Shown here in pieces: positions 46,961 to 57,424 of a stretch of 64,000 bases of DNA; positions within the stretch are counted from its first letter, which is position 1; the number at the start of each line of letters is the position of its first letter. Source of the DNA: Cladophialophora immunda. Taxonomy: Eukaryota; Ascomycota; Eurotiomycetes; Chaetothyriales; Herpotrichiellaceae. The position numbers and the translations under genes were made by a program. The stretch covers positions 6,758,001-6,822,000 of the forward strand of contig NW_015622541.1 in the NCBI RefSeq assembly GCF_000835495.1. Direction: 5' to 3'. The notes under the pieces were generated by a model. The model worked only from the letters and a program-made list of their open reading frames with translations, searched no databases and was not told the origin of the DNA.

Positions 46961-47582
46961 ATTCAATCAGGCTTCAACGTGGATCGAGTACATTCCCCAC
47001 CAATCTTGATAACGGGACTGAAGGACCAGAGGAGGAGGTTGAATGGCCATGGAGTGTCTGCATAATGTGTGCTCGTCATCCCCATCAACCCCCCCGGGAG
47101 TAGTTTCGACAATACATAACTAGTGGTGTGCCTTGTCTTGACCGTGCGGATATTCCGCACGGCCAAGACAGCTCTCTGTATTCGGGATAGCCTCGTGAAC
47201 TGCGCAGCCGCCACAATTGTACGCCACCAAGCGCCCCCAGGCCAATTGCAGGCCAATTGATCCCCCCCTGAGCTTTCCCCAGGCTCACCTCCCCCCTCAC
47301 TCCTCCGTCCTCGGCCCCCTCCTTCGACCTTCGTCACACTCCATAGGCTTACTAACTACGACTTGCATTGCACACCCCCCCAAGTCTCTGCATCCTGCAT
47401 GTCGCGCATATCGTCTGTCGTCTATGCGTATTCAAGAGAAATCGTCGATTGATGCAGGACACACCTCCATCTCTTTCTCTGTTACCCAAGATATCCTGTA
47501 TGGATGCTTGAGTAGACAACCTCCTCCAAGTTCTTCAATATAAACCTGGTCCTCTCTTTCTTCCGTCTGTGTGGCTGCGAAG
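46961..47582. promoter_or_regulatory. Promoter region of the first Zn2Cys6 regulator, with palindrome
   Basis: 622 bp without a gene. The main feature is a perfect inverted repeat at 47142-47162. The stretch 47260-47330 is C-rich. Confidence 0.5.
47142..47162. promoter_or_regulatory. Perfect 9-bp inverted repeat, candidate regulator binding site
   Basis: Arms CCGTGCGGA and TCCGCACGG flank TAT. Inside it is CGG-N5-CCG, a geometry used by many Zn2Cys6 dimers. It lies 421 bp upstream of the Zn2Cys6 gene's ATG, which suggests autoregulation. The half-site TCCGCA recurs in neighbouring promoters. Confidence 0.6.
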
Positions 47583-50471
47583 ATGAACCCTCCTTCGCAG
47601 AAACGTGGACGAGAGCCGGAGGCTTCAAATTCTTGTCCCCAGGGATCCAAGAAGCCCATGACCCGCAAACGGACTGTACTGGCTTGTGAAGAGTGCCGAG
47701 TTCGAAAGAGACGTTGTGATGGAGTCGTCCCGGCTTGCGGGTTGTGCACAAAGCGCAAGTCGCAATGTGTCTATTCTGCGGAAACTGATGCGCGAGAATG
47801 GAATCAAAGGTCCGGCCAGTGATCATCCCACAAGTCTATTGACGACCTCCATGGTGGCTGATACGAGCTATAGTATGATACAATCACTAAGACAGCGGCT
47901 GCAAGAGCTGGAAAAAGCTGCGGCGATGCCACCTCCATCACAAGAAATGCAAACTTCGACAGCTGCTCCAGGCCAACCACCGGATCAACCCGTACAGGCA
48001 GAGGATACGAGTAATCAAAACTCCTCTGAGCCACTAAACAACGCCGGTGGTGCTGGGGACCGAGAAGCCTACAATGGTCATCATCTTTCTCAGGACACCG
48101 CTACCACAGATTGCGCGCCGGCGAACGATGTCTCCGCCAGTAACGCAGAAGGAGAGGCATCACCATTTGCTAACGACTCAGCAACCTCAAATCTATCCTC
48201 TAGCAAGGACAACTGTCATTCCTCTCGGTGTATTGGATTATACAACTTCGAAAGGTTGATGAAACCAATTGGCATTGCACTGGACCGAGGTACTAATACC
48301 TCGGAGGGAACAATAGCAGCACGACCCGCGGATCGTGGACTGTCGCCCACGCCAGAGCCGAATTCTCCTCTGCCGGAGCGTGTAAAATGTAATTGTGACC
48401 GTCTACTTGAGGCCATGCCATGGAACTTGCCTCTGCGAAGGCAGGCCGATTTCCTGGTCGCAATTTACTTCGCTAGGCACGCTCGAATGTTTCCAGTCCT
48501 TCACCGGCCGACATTCATGAAACAATACGAAGCTCTGTGGGAAGCCAGGGCTGATTCGGAAAAGGTAGGACACAAGTGCGTGAGTCTCTGCAGGCAGAGG
48601 AGTAAAGGCAAACTATTCCCTGCCACGGTGAACGTGGTCTTTGCTCTTGCCGCCCTCTTCTCGTCTGGGCATCACGAGCGGAATGCGGCTTACGGCGCCG
48701 AATTCTTCCAACTGGCAGAAACCGTAGACGTACATGTCCTCCTGAACGAAGAGTCCGGGCTCGAGTTTGTCCAGTTGGGCCTACTGATGGCGTTCTATCT
48801 GCAGAGCACGGAAAGGTTTTCAAAATGCTGGAACATGGCCGGTCTGGCACTGAGGATGGCTCAGAATATGGGGTTACACTTCAGTCTGCCAGAAGCTCGA
48901 AGAAGGGGTTTGTTGTGCTCCTATCCCACACAAGTTGAATGTGAGATGCGGACACGCGTGTGGCACGCCTGCATCCTCTTGGAAACGTCAGTTTGTTGTC
49001 ATTTCTTTCTGGTTGCTTTAGTTGCACTGTTACTATGCTCTCACTACAGTTCGTGTCGTCACTTCTTCACAAGCTAACTCTTGTGTAGCGAAGTATCGAT
49101 GACCTTTGCTCAGCCATTGACAATCCCTACTCATGGTAAGCGGATCGGACTGCCAGAAGCCATCGACGACAGTCGTCTAAGCGATGAGGTGGGCAAATGG
49201 AACATGCAACCAAGAGATCTTCCCAGTCTGATGGAATATTACGTCTCTACATTACAGCTTCACGAAATCCTTGGGCAGGTTCTTAACAGGCAAGACACGA
49301 AATCCGACAAGCCATCCGACACGGTCGCCACGGTCCGTGCTGTCTTGACCCTCGACAGTGAGATCACGGAATGGCGCGACCGTTTGCCCCTTTACCTCCG
49401 ACATGATTCGTCACGGGAATTGGATCCCGTCAGAGGTGCTGCTGGGTCAGAGCCCATACCAGATGCCGAAGTGGTTCTCGGCTTCCCGGATCTTGCAAGA
49501 CGACTGCATTGCAGGTATGAAATCAACCTTCACTGCCACCAGGCACACTGACGCTAAGTAAACTATTGAAGGTTTCTTTGCGTTCGACAACTCGTCCTAC
49601 GGCCGGCGTTGGATCTTCTATTTGAGAAACAACAAACTGAGAAGTCACTCATTACGGCTGACCGTACAGCGAAAGCAAAGCTCAAAGATTCTGTGATTTC
49701 TGATATCGCCGCGCAATGCGTGCTCTTGGCAGTCGAGCTGGTGGAGTTTTTGACGACCCAGATACAGACAGACTCTTTTATCTGCTGGTGGTACAATATC
49801 CATTGTAAGTGCATCCAAGTTCCGGGGTCACCGTTATGCCCAGTATCTCATGCGGGGCGAAATAGATCTGCACACATCTGGGAGTACTATTTTATTAGGA
49901 CGTCTCTGCACCTTTCATGACGGAGCCGTGCTCCCAGCATCACTCTCATCAAGCTGGGAGCTGTGTTTGCAATACTTGACTCGTTATGAAAACCTCAGTA
50001 GCGTCGCCCAGAGGTCCTCGCAACTGTTGAGGGAAAGCGCAAAACGAATATCACAGTTGGGAATTCCCTTCTTCTCGGTAAGGACACCGCCGTCGTTCAT
50101 TATTTCCCTCCTAACGAAACAAGGACGAGAACCATCAGTCTGGAGCTACAGATGAGAGATTCGGCCAACCTTGGAAAACGAGTGAACAGTCTGATAATGT
50201 TACGGCTGGATTCCTGAACGATATGACGCAGCCTTCGACGGCGGGTGAGCTGTTTGACAAACTTCTTGCCGGTGACAATTCTTTCCAGCTGTCGAGCGAC
50301 TTTCTGAATCCTTTTGGAGCAAATGACCTAGAAGGTCAGCTGTCTTTCTACGAAGGCTACGACGTTCGCAACAATGCCCCTTTCGCTTGTCCATCATGGG
50401 CATTTTTCCCTCCCAACTGTTCTCCACTTGGGAAAATCCCACAACAACCGGATGGGTGGAACTTCATGTGA
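47583..50471 (+). CDS. Zn2Cys6 transcription factor, probable cluster regulator
   Basis: Fungal binuclear-zinc-cluster activator. Exons 47583-47809, 47874-48986, 49089-49514, 49572-49804, 49866-50077 and 50124-50471 join in phase to 852 aa. The zinc cluster has Cys35, Cys38, Cys45, Cys52, Cys55 and Cys62 (ACEECRVRKRRCDGVVPACG then LCTKRKSQC). A short dimerisation coil follows the first intron (MIQSLRQRLQELEKAA). The middle-homology region includes LPLRRQADFLVAIYFARHAR, VWHACILLETEVSMTFAQPL, WWYNIHYLHTSGSTILLGRL and WELCLQYLTRYENL. The first intron has a weak donor (GTCCGG), and its acceptor could also be 7 bp earlier. It sits centrally among the catabolic genes. Confidence 0.9.
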
Positions 50472-50599
50472 CCATTGCTATATTTATAGAATGGAGGAGA
50501 TTCTACCCTCCTCAGATATGGCAAGCACCGGGCAGGAAGAGCAACTCTCCTGGCAGGCACCGTATATATATGTGGGAATGTTAACGAAACAATTCCAAC

Positions 50600-51445
50600 T
50601 CAACGCTCATGGAGCCACTGGCGGCACCAAGCTACGACTGCATTCTTAGCTCTTTCCATTCCATCTCTCTCGGCCGGCTTTCTTACATCTCCACGGATGG
50701 CAAAGCCGTGGTCAAGACCGGGGAAATGCTGATAGTCATAAGGGATGCCGAGGGTCGGAATGACCTGATTGCAGAGGGCTTTTAAGTCGTCGAGGAACAT
50801 CGCGTCATTTTCAGGCGCGCATATTTGGACGGGTACGCCTAGACCTCGGATTTCCTCCTCGACCAAGAAGCTTGGATGGGCTGTTGAGATACAGTCGACC
50901 AACCCGTTGTTTGCCGTCGACCCGAGTTGAAAGACACCCCAGCCACCGAAACAGTACCCCACAGCTCCTAGGCGTTTGTACCTGGCTCGCAGGAGTTTGG
51001 CACACTCCACCATTTCCGGGCCTCTGACGTGCTTTGCATTTTTGCTGCCGAAGAAGGTCGGGAAGTCAAGGACGCCCCAATGCTCAGGACCGGCCAAAAT
51101 TACATCGGCTGGTAGAACGTCACCGCCAAAGCTGTTGTCCAGAAATCACTGGTTAGCCGTGACCATCTTTCATTGGAAACATCCGCGCGCAAAGGGAGGC
51201 GAGAAAGAGAGTAGGCAGCCCTACAAATCTGGCACATAGACTGTCGCACCGATTTCTTCGGCATAATGATCGGCCAGCACACGAGTATTCGTAAAGGTCC
51301 AGCCAAAGACGTCGTGAATAATCATGATGCCAATCTGGTGCTGAGATTCGGATCCTGTCACATAGCAGTGCCTCCCGGCAAGTGTGGTGTCCTTGCCTTT
51401 AGGCTGTGCGTCCCATCGGAAGCCCCGTAGACAGCATTCGCCCAT
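50600..51445 (-). CDS. Dienelactone-hydrolase family alpha/beta hydrolase
   Basis: Cytosolic hydrolase of the DLH family, whose founder opens the dienelactone from chlorocatechol breakdown. Exons (minus) 51445-51225 and 51131-50600 join in phase to 250 aa, the usual length. Seen: IGIMIIHDVFGWTFTNTRVL, ATVYVPDFFGGDVLPADV across the splice, the nucleophile elbow AVGYCFGGWGVF with Cys as in true DLH, the acid in VQICAPENDAMF, and His in FPGLDHGFAIRG. The Cys-Asp-His triad is therefore complete. The start ATG 51445 places MGECCLRGF at the N-terminus as in fungal homologues. It is divergent from the quinone oxidoreductase gene and tail to tail with the regulator (128 bp). Confidence 0.93.
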
Positions 51446-52084
51446 GTTTTGCTCTTGAATGGCAATCAATGCTTGCGCCCGAAATTTTAGACCAGCAGAG
51501 AAAACAGAGACCAAATCAAGCGATGAATGAATTTTTGGTAGAAATACCCTCGCGATGCTTCGAATGGAATAATGTAACTTGACACGTCAACTGTAACGCC
51601 GAATTCAGAAAGAAGCTATGCAGCAAGGTCTCAGCTCAAGAGCTTTCGCACCAACAAGCCGGTGGGGAATTCAAAGGGAGTTTCGGAACCTCCGCAAAAT
51701 CAACTTTTACTAATGTCTTCTATAGTGTGGAGTCCTGCTTGTCTGTCTCTTCCGCACTGCATGGTGGCGCTGTCCTGATTGTGTGGACGCCTCTCTCTTC
51801 CGCACATGCTTCCGCAATGCTCCCGCATGTCGTATGGGCCTAGGAGAGTACTCGCTAGAATGCCTAGGTCTCCGCCCGTGAGGCGATTTGGCGAAACGCT
51901 GCATTCTCGCATGTTGCCAATCACTTTCTCCATGCAAGAAGTTCGTACGTGACGAAATATTGTCTGTCTCCTTGGGCAGCTCCAATAAATACCCAAAGTG
52001 AGCTATCTCCTTGGATACTGTTACGACTCTGCCCAATACACCCAGCGGAAGTTTGAGTGAGATACAGTCCCGGGGCGTCCCAGA
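51446..52084. promoter_or_regulatory. Divergent promoter, DLH / quinone oxidoreductase, rich in TCCGCA
   Basis: 639 bp. TCCGCA occurs at 51691-51696, 51751-51756, 51799-51804 and 51811-51816. The first is part of a CGG-N5-CCG site (51684-51694). Four copies of a hexamer in this length is well above chance (about 0.3 expected counting both strands). Confidence 0.6.
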
Positions 52085-53240
52085 ATGTCGGTCCCTTCCG
52101 TTCAGCACGCAGTCATTGTCAAAGAGGCCGGCGGGCCTGAGGTCCTGGACTACTGCACCGACGTCCCCATCCCGGCCTTGAAAGAGGGACAGGTCTTGAT
52201 CAAGAACACCGTCAGCGGGGTCAATTTCGTCGACACTTATTATCGCAGCGGATTCTACAAGTCCTCGAAACCCGAGATCCTGGGCCGCGAGGGCGCCGGT
52301 GTCGTGGTCGCTTTGGGTCCCGAGACGGAGCAATACAATTTCTCCGTGGGCGATCGCGTGCTCTGGCTGGGGACAAACGGCTATGCTCAGTACACGGCCG
52401 CCGACGCGGCGAAAGTGATGAAGCTGCCCGAAAGTGTATCCGAAGAAGATGCGGGCGCCTGTGCACTCCCCGGGTTGACTGCACTTGCTATCGTCAACGA
52501 GAGCTACAAAGTTAGTTCGGGGGAATGGGTGCTCCTGCACGCTGCTGCGGGAGGTGTCGGCGTACTCCTGACACAGATTCTCAAGGGCCTCGGGGCTAAA
52601 GTGATCGCCACGGCAGGAGGTCCTGAAAAGGTGGCGCTAGTAAAGAGTCTCGGAGCAGATTATGTTATCGACTATCGCAGCGATGAGGGCCAAAACTGGG
52701 TTTCGAAGGTCAAAGAACTCACCGACGGACGTGGTGTTGACGTGGTGTACGATTCCGTCGCGAAGGACACCTGGGAAGGCAGTTTAGAGTCCGTCAGGCG
52801 AAAGGGGACCATCGTCTGGTTTGGAAATGCCAGTGGCCCGGTTCCCCCATTAACACTACAGTGAGTCTCCTACTCCCATCTATCTACTCCTTCCTTTCCA
52901 GGCGCTATTACCACTGTCTATGTGTACGATCGACTGACGAGCACACGATGTTCCTCACAGCCTCATTGCCCTCAAGTGCGTCAAGATTTGCAGACCAACT
53001 CTGTTTGGATATATCGAGACCCGCGAGGAATTCGAGGAATACTGCGAGAAGCTTTTTGACCTGCTCACCACGCGTCAGCTGAAACTCTTCGTGCACAAGA
53101 TATATCCGCTCTCAGAGGTGGCTCAAGCACATAAGGTGAGGTTCCACGGCGCTTGAGGTGTGCAGTGCTAATGATTTTGACCCGTGTAACAGGACCTCGT
53201 GGGCAGGAAAACAACAGGAACCCTATTGTTGAGGCCGTAG
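52085..53240 (+). CDS. NADPH:quinone oxidoreductase (zeta-crystallin type)
   Basis: Zinc-free medium-chain dehydrogenase/reductase that reduces quinones or enones with NADPH. Exons 52085-52860, 52961-53135 and 53193-53240 join in phase to 332 aa. Seen: GroES-like N-terminal domain with GVNFVDTYYRSGFYKSSKPE and LGREGAGVVVALGPE, then the nucleotide fold with LLHAAAGGVGVLLTQILKGL and GADYVIDYRSDEG, and the family ending AHKDLVGRKTTGTLLLRP. The Cys ligands of zinc alcohol dehydrogenases are absent. Within the cluster it could detoxify quinones formed from hydroxylated aromatics or reduce an unsaturated intermediate. Confidence 0.94.
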
Positions 53241-53643
53241 GCTGTCAGGGTCAGACGGAACTACATAGACACGATAGATCAGCGTTGTCAGTATACGAGT
53301 GCGACTCTGACTCCTAATTCGATTCCTTTTGGGACAATATTAATCCGCTCCGAATAGCTCGATTAGGTACAGACTACGACCCTACACTCGATTAGAGAAG
53401 GTTAGGCGAGGGGATAGACCTCGAAACACATCTGAAATGTAAAAGTCGTTGCTAGGAAATCCACCTTCGAATTAGGCGGTCTTGCCGCTTCGGGCATAGT
53501 CTCGGGCTAAGAGCGCCGCCGCTTTTGACGTCTACAAGAACACCGTCTATCATCTCCCTCCCTCTCTCCCTCTTTTCCAACCCATTCTTCTGCTGCACAC
53601 TTCTCGGAACTGTACACATCTCACATGCCACGCGAAGATTCCC
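53241..53643. other. Intergenic between convergent genes
   Basis: 403 bp between the 3' ends of the oxidoreductase (+) and the unknown gene (-). No gene seen. A CGG-N5-CCG at 53477-53487 is in a 3' region and probably fortuitous. Confidence 0.5.
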
Positions 53644-55015
53644 CTAGAGTTCTGTCTTCCTGACAGCATCGTTATCCGAATACCATGTCCATTTCTTACA
53701 ATGCTCACTGTTCGGGTACCACGAGTTAGGCATGCATGCATCACCACCCATACACAAGCGGACCCTAGCAAGCTGCACAGCTCCCCTCGACGCGGCAAAC
53801 AAGTGATGATTCAAGCCTCGCAAGTAGTCCTGAGCCACGATTTTCTCGTTGTCTTTGCACCTGTTTCGGATGATTTGTTGGAAATTGCTAGCCTTGACAT
53901 GGGCGCCAGAGAGGAGCAGGAGATCAAACATGAGATCGTGGTCGTGCAAGAAGTCTTCAAGTGCATGCCCCATCCAGTCCCAATCCGTGGCGTTCGCTTT
54001 GGCATCTTCATCCGCCCAGAGGAATTTGACGGAGCCCGGCATGTGAGGGAATATACCGTCATCGCGTATCATTGACCGCAAATTTAGAGAAGATCGATCA
54101 AGATGGACGGAGAGTACCGACTGTATGTGTCTGCCTTTGAATTTTTCGCACTCTTCGTCAGGAACCTCGGTTACCGGATCCAGCCAGATTCCAAAACAGT
54201 CGTCCAGGTCATACATATGTAAAAGTGAGAGCTGGCTCTGTCTTTGGAAACTGAGGCGGTCGAGCCCAGCCAATTGGAGAAGCTGTCGAATTGGCCGGGT
54301 GAAGGTATCACTGGTGCTATTTTCAAAGTCTGGGATCGCCAGGAATACTAAGTTTTTCGATAGTGGCACCGATTTATTCGCCTCGGAGAAAAGTGTACTC
54401 ATCATCTCCGCGATCGGGATGAGTTCCTCGTAGGTGGCCTGAGGCGAGGTTTCGGCGTGGTGCTGTAGCTGCGCCTGATACCACGATCGTAGCCGTTGTA
54501 GGAACGGAGGGGCAATGCTCGTCTCAGAACTTGGTACTTTAGCATTTGGCGCAGACACCTCAACCAGGTGCGGGTGCATGTACTTACTTATTCTCGAGGT
54601 CCAGAAGATGGGGGTCAACATCAAGATGGTCCCATCGCTTCATGGCTTGAATATATGCTTCGGTTCCGTGTATCAAAGCAACGTCGGAGATCGTACCATT
54701 GGCAAATTGAATGCTTGTGGAGCTGAAATCGATCAGAAAAGTTTTCCTTTGCACTTCCTTTGTCTGACGGTGCGTACCCATAACTAGGTGCTAAAGACAA
54801 GCCAACACCTGAGAAAAAGCATATCAGTGTCCCCCTTCTGTGACTCGAGGTGGATGAGGGCACAGCCCTCCGCATCACATACCTGGGGCTTCTTGGAGAC
54901 TAAGCGGGCGGCAATCATCACAGACAACTGTGGCGTGAACGCAACTCATAAGAGTAACCAGGATAAAGATGATCCATCCATGGCTCGGTGGTGATGGAGG
55001 GCTCGACGAAACCAT
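53644..55015 (-). CDS. Unknown protein, possibly divergent actin/Hsp70-like fold
   Basis: No firm family. Exons (minus) 55015-54883, 54783-54588 and 54517-53644 join in phase to 400 aa. The first exon codes a hydrophobic segment (GWIIFILVTLMSCVHA) that looks like a signal peptide or anchor, followed by CDDC. The second codes TFLIDFSSTSIQFANG and VALIHGTEAYIQAMKRW, reminiscent of the phosphate-binding start of Hsp70/actin ATPases. The third ends with a GLNHHLFAASRGAVQLARVR element like the late FAASRGAA helix of fungal Hsp70-like hypothetical proteins. The similarity is weak and partly from memory. The acceptor of exon 2 is uncertain: reading on from an earlier acceptor gives another frame. 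Divergent from the DUF1338 gene. Confidence 0.6.
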
Positions 55016-55762
55016 GTTGAGCAGCGGTAACATCACCTCAAGTTGGAAATATTACTTTTCCTAATTGGATTAGCAGGAACGCTGAAGATATCCTCCTTGG
55101 AGCCGAAACTCACATTGCGGTCAGGTCAGCGGAGTATTTCAATGTGTCCAAAATGCACTAAGCTACATCGGGCTAACAAGGCCCTGACGGGGAGAAATCT
55201 TGGCATCGGGGGAAGAAGCCCTCCAAAAGCGGCGGCACCGACCACCAAATTCGGCGGGAAATTTCCCTGCAAAGTACATATCCCGCAGATGCGAAGTTGC
55301 CTCTGCCTCTCCCTGCTGGGTCATGACTATTGACATGAATTCATCATGAGCCCCCGAATTCTACCGCCACTCATGCCGGAGAGCTGACGACTCGACTCTG
55401 TTCCCCTCCATGTGCGGCAAGGCTGAAACGCTGCGCAAATGCCGCGGATGAAGGCGGCAATGCCGCATTCCGCTGACTTGTTCCTCCCTGACAGACCTGT
55501 GATACCACATCTGCCTTAGCACTCACGGTGGACGTGAGACTTGCTGCCAGGCTCTTACATAAAGCCAAGTGTGTATGATGGTTCTAGGCATGGAGAGACG
55601 AGTAATTCGCCGGATTCGCAGAAACCTTGCTTTGGGATAGTACTGATACCTTGCAGAAGGGATAATCGTGGCCTTGAGCTGCCTGTTGCTGGAATCGGTC
55701 GTTTATTCTCTTACAAACGATTCTCGCGGAAAATACATTCGAAGATCATACAAATCCTCTCC
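55016..55762. promoter_or_regulatory. Divergent promoter, unknown gene / DUF1338 gene
   Basis: 747 bp. It has many CCGC/GCGG elements at 55415-55475, including CGG-N5-CCG at 55455-55465, but no exact TCCGCA. No gene seen. Confidence 0.45.
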
Positions 55763-57288
55763 ATGGTCATGGCGATGAGTGCAATTAAGTATGTCGGCCG
55801 CGTTGTTTCCTGCACGTGGTTTTGAGAGGTCAATTGCTTCGTTGAGGGCCTCATAACTCATTCTTGCCTAGGCTAGACCCGGATGAACTTCGGACGATGT
55901 TTGTGGTCGCGTTGTCTGATATGTACAGATCAGAAGTACCTCTGTATGGGAAGCTCGTGGATATTGTCCGTGAGGTTGATCGATCGGTCGTCTCGGCCGG
56001 AGATGGGGGACGTCTTCCCATTCGACATGAGCTTGAAAGGCACGGCGCCATCAGACTCGGGACAGAGTATGAACTACACATAATTCGACGCCTGTTCGGA
56101 ATCTTCGGTATGTATCCTGTTGGGTGCTACGACTTGGGCGTTGTCGGCTTCCCCCTCCACGCAACTGCCTTTCGACCAATTACCGAGGCGTCTCTGCAAA
56201 AGAACCCATTTCGGGTGTTTACGACTTTGTTACGAAAGGAGAGGCTATCACTTAAGATCGCGGCTATGGCAGAGAGCATCCTCGCGGGGCGGAACTTATT
56301 TACCAGTCGATTGCTCGACATAATTGACCGAATCGAGTCCAGCCTGCCTGTAACGCCGCAGGATGCCGAGGACTTGATCACCGACTCGTTGAAAATCTTC
56401 AAGTGGCATTCCAAGTCAGATGTGACGATTGGACAATATCTGGCTCTGAAGCAGGAGCATCCAATGGTGGCCGACATCGTCTGCTTCCCCAGCGCGCACA
56501 TCAATCACTTGACCCCGCGGACCCTAGACATCAATCTTGTGCAGGAAGAGATGGTCAGGCAAGAGATGCCAGCCAAGGACAGAATCGAAGGCCCTCCAGC
56601 TCGTCAATGTCCAATACTCCTCCGCCAGACGAGCTTCAAGGCTCTCGAGGAACCCGTTATTTTCGGCAGTTCAGAGGGATCCTCTGTACCTGGGACACAC
56701 ACCGCACGATTCGGGGAGGTCGAGCAGCGAGGTGCAGCGCTCACTCCCAAGGGTCGGGAGCTGTATGATCAACTCCTCAATCTGACGAGAGAGAGCGTGG
56801 CCAACGCGAACGGCGCCGCACATGGTAAAGATTTCGACACCCTTCTCCTGGAACATTTCTCCAAGCACTATCCCGACTCGTGGTCGGAGCTGCAGGCGCG
56901 GTGTCTGGTGTACTTTCACTACCAGCCTACTTCTTCTGGTCGTGAATTCTCCAAATCTCCCGAGTTCCAGCCACGGAGAGTCCACCTGACAGAACTCGTG
57001 ACTCGCGGCCTTGTTGAGTACGAGCCGATCACGTACGAAGATTTCTTGCCATTTTCCGCAGCGGGGATTTTCAAGTCAAACATGCGTGAGGATCCCGAGA
57101 CTACATCAGCCGCAGCCGTGCAGAAGGAGAGCGCACCGGGCAATGTCGGATCGGAACAACGAGAAGCGCTCGAGGCTGCGTTGGGTTGCAAGATACTGGA
57201 CGAGTATGAGCTATATGCCGCATTGGAGCGGCAAAGCATCAGGATGTGCGAGAGAGAGCTAAATCTTCAGGAGATAATCATATCTTGA
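55763..57288 (+). CDS. 2-oxoadipate dioxygenase/decarboxylase family (DUF1338, HglS/YdcJ)
   Basis: Fe(II)-dependent enzyme of the DUF1338 family. Pseudomonas HglS converts 2-oxoadipate to D-2-hydroxyglutarate in lysine breakdown. Exons 55763-55788 and 55872-57288 join in phase to 480 aa. The tiny 26-nt first exon (MVMAMSAI then a split Lys) is inferred from a GTATGT donor and restores the family's N-terminus LDPDELRTMFVVALSDMYRS. Active-site elements are intact: ELERHGAIRLGTEYE (His66 and substrate-binding Arg70), FPLHATAFRPI, HINHLTPRTLD (His218), and RQTSFKALEEP (Glu268 or Glu269). These match HglS His70, Arg74, His226 and Glu294 in order. Natural substrate here unknown; another 2-oxo dicarboxylate from ring cleavage is possible. 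Confidence 0.9.
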
Positions 57289-57424
57289 ATATCACTCGTC
57301 TTTTAGGAGGAAGGGGGGTTTTCAGTGGATACTCGGGCCAGGAAACGGAAATGGACTTGGGAGAAGATACCAAGATTAGCCGCTGAGGCTGTCGGTATTT
57401 ATCACCGCAGAACAAATCAAAATT

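Noticed and set aside
47686..47873. Frameshift in the first Zn2Cys6 gene after the zinc cluster
   Set aside because: A 64-bp intron (GTCCGG...CTATAG) restores frame at the position where fungal regulators often carry an intron; the donor is weak, so cDNA proof would help.
51710..52540. 276-codon minus-strand frame over the quinone oxidoreductase start
   Set aside because: Covers conserved coding sequence of the opposite strand and has no recognisable domain.
53477..53487. CGG-N5-CCG elements as a second regulon motif
   Set aside because: Found at 47147, 51684, 53477, 55455 and 63938, but this palindromic pattern is expected about once per 4 kb and two lie in 3' regions; only those overlapping TCCGCA were kept as evidence.
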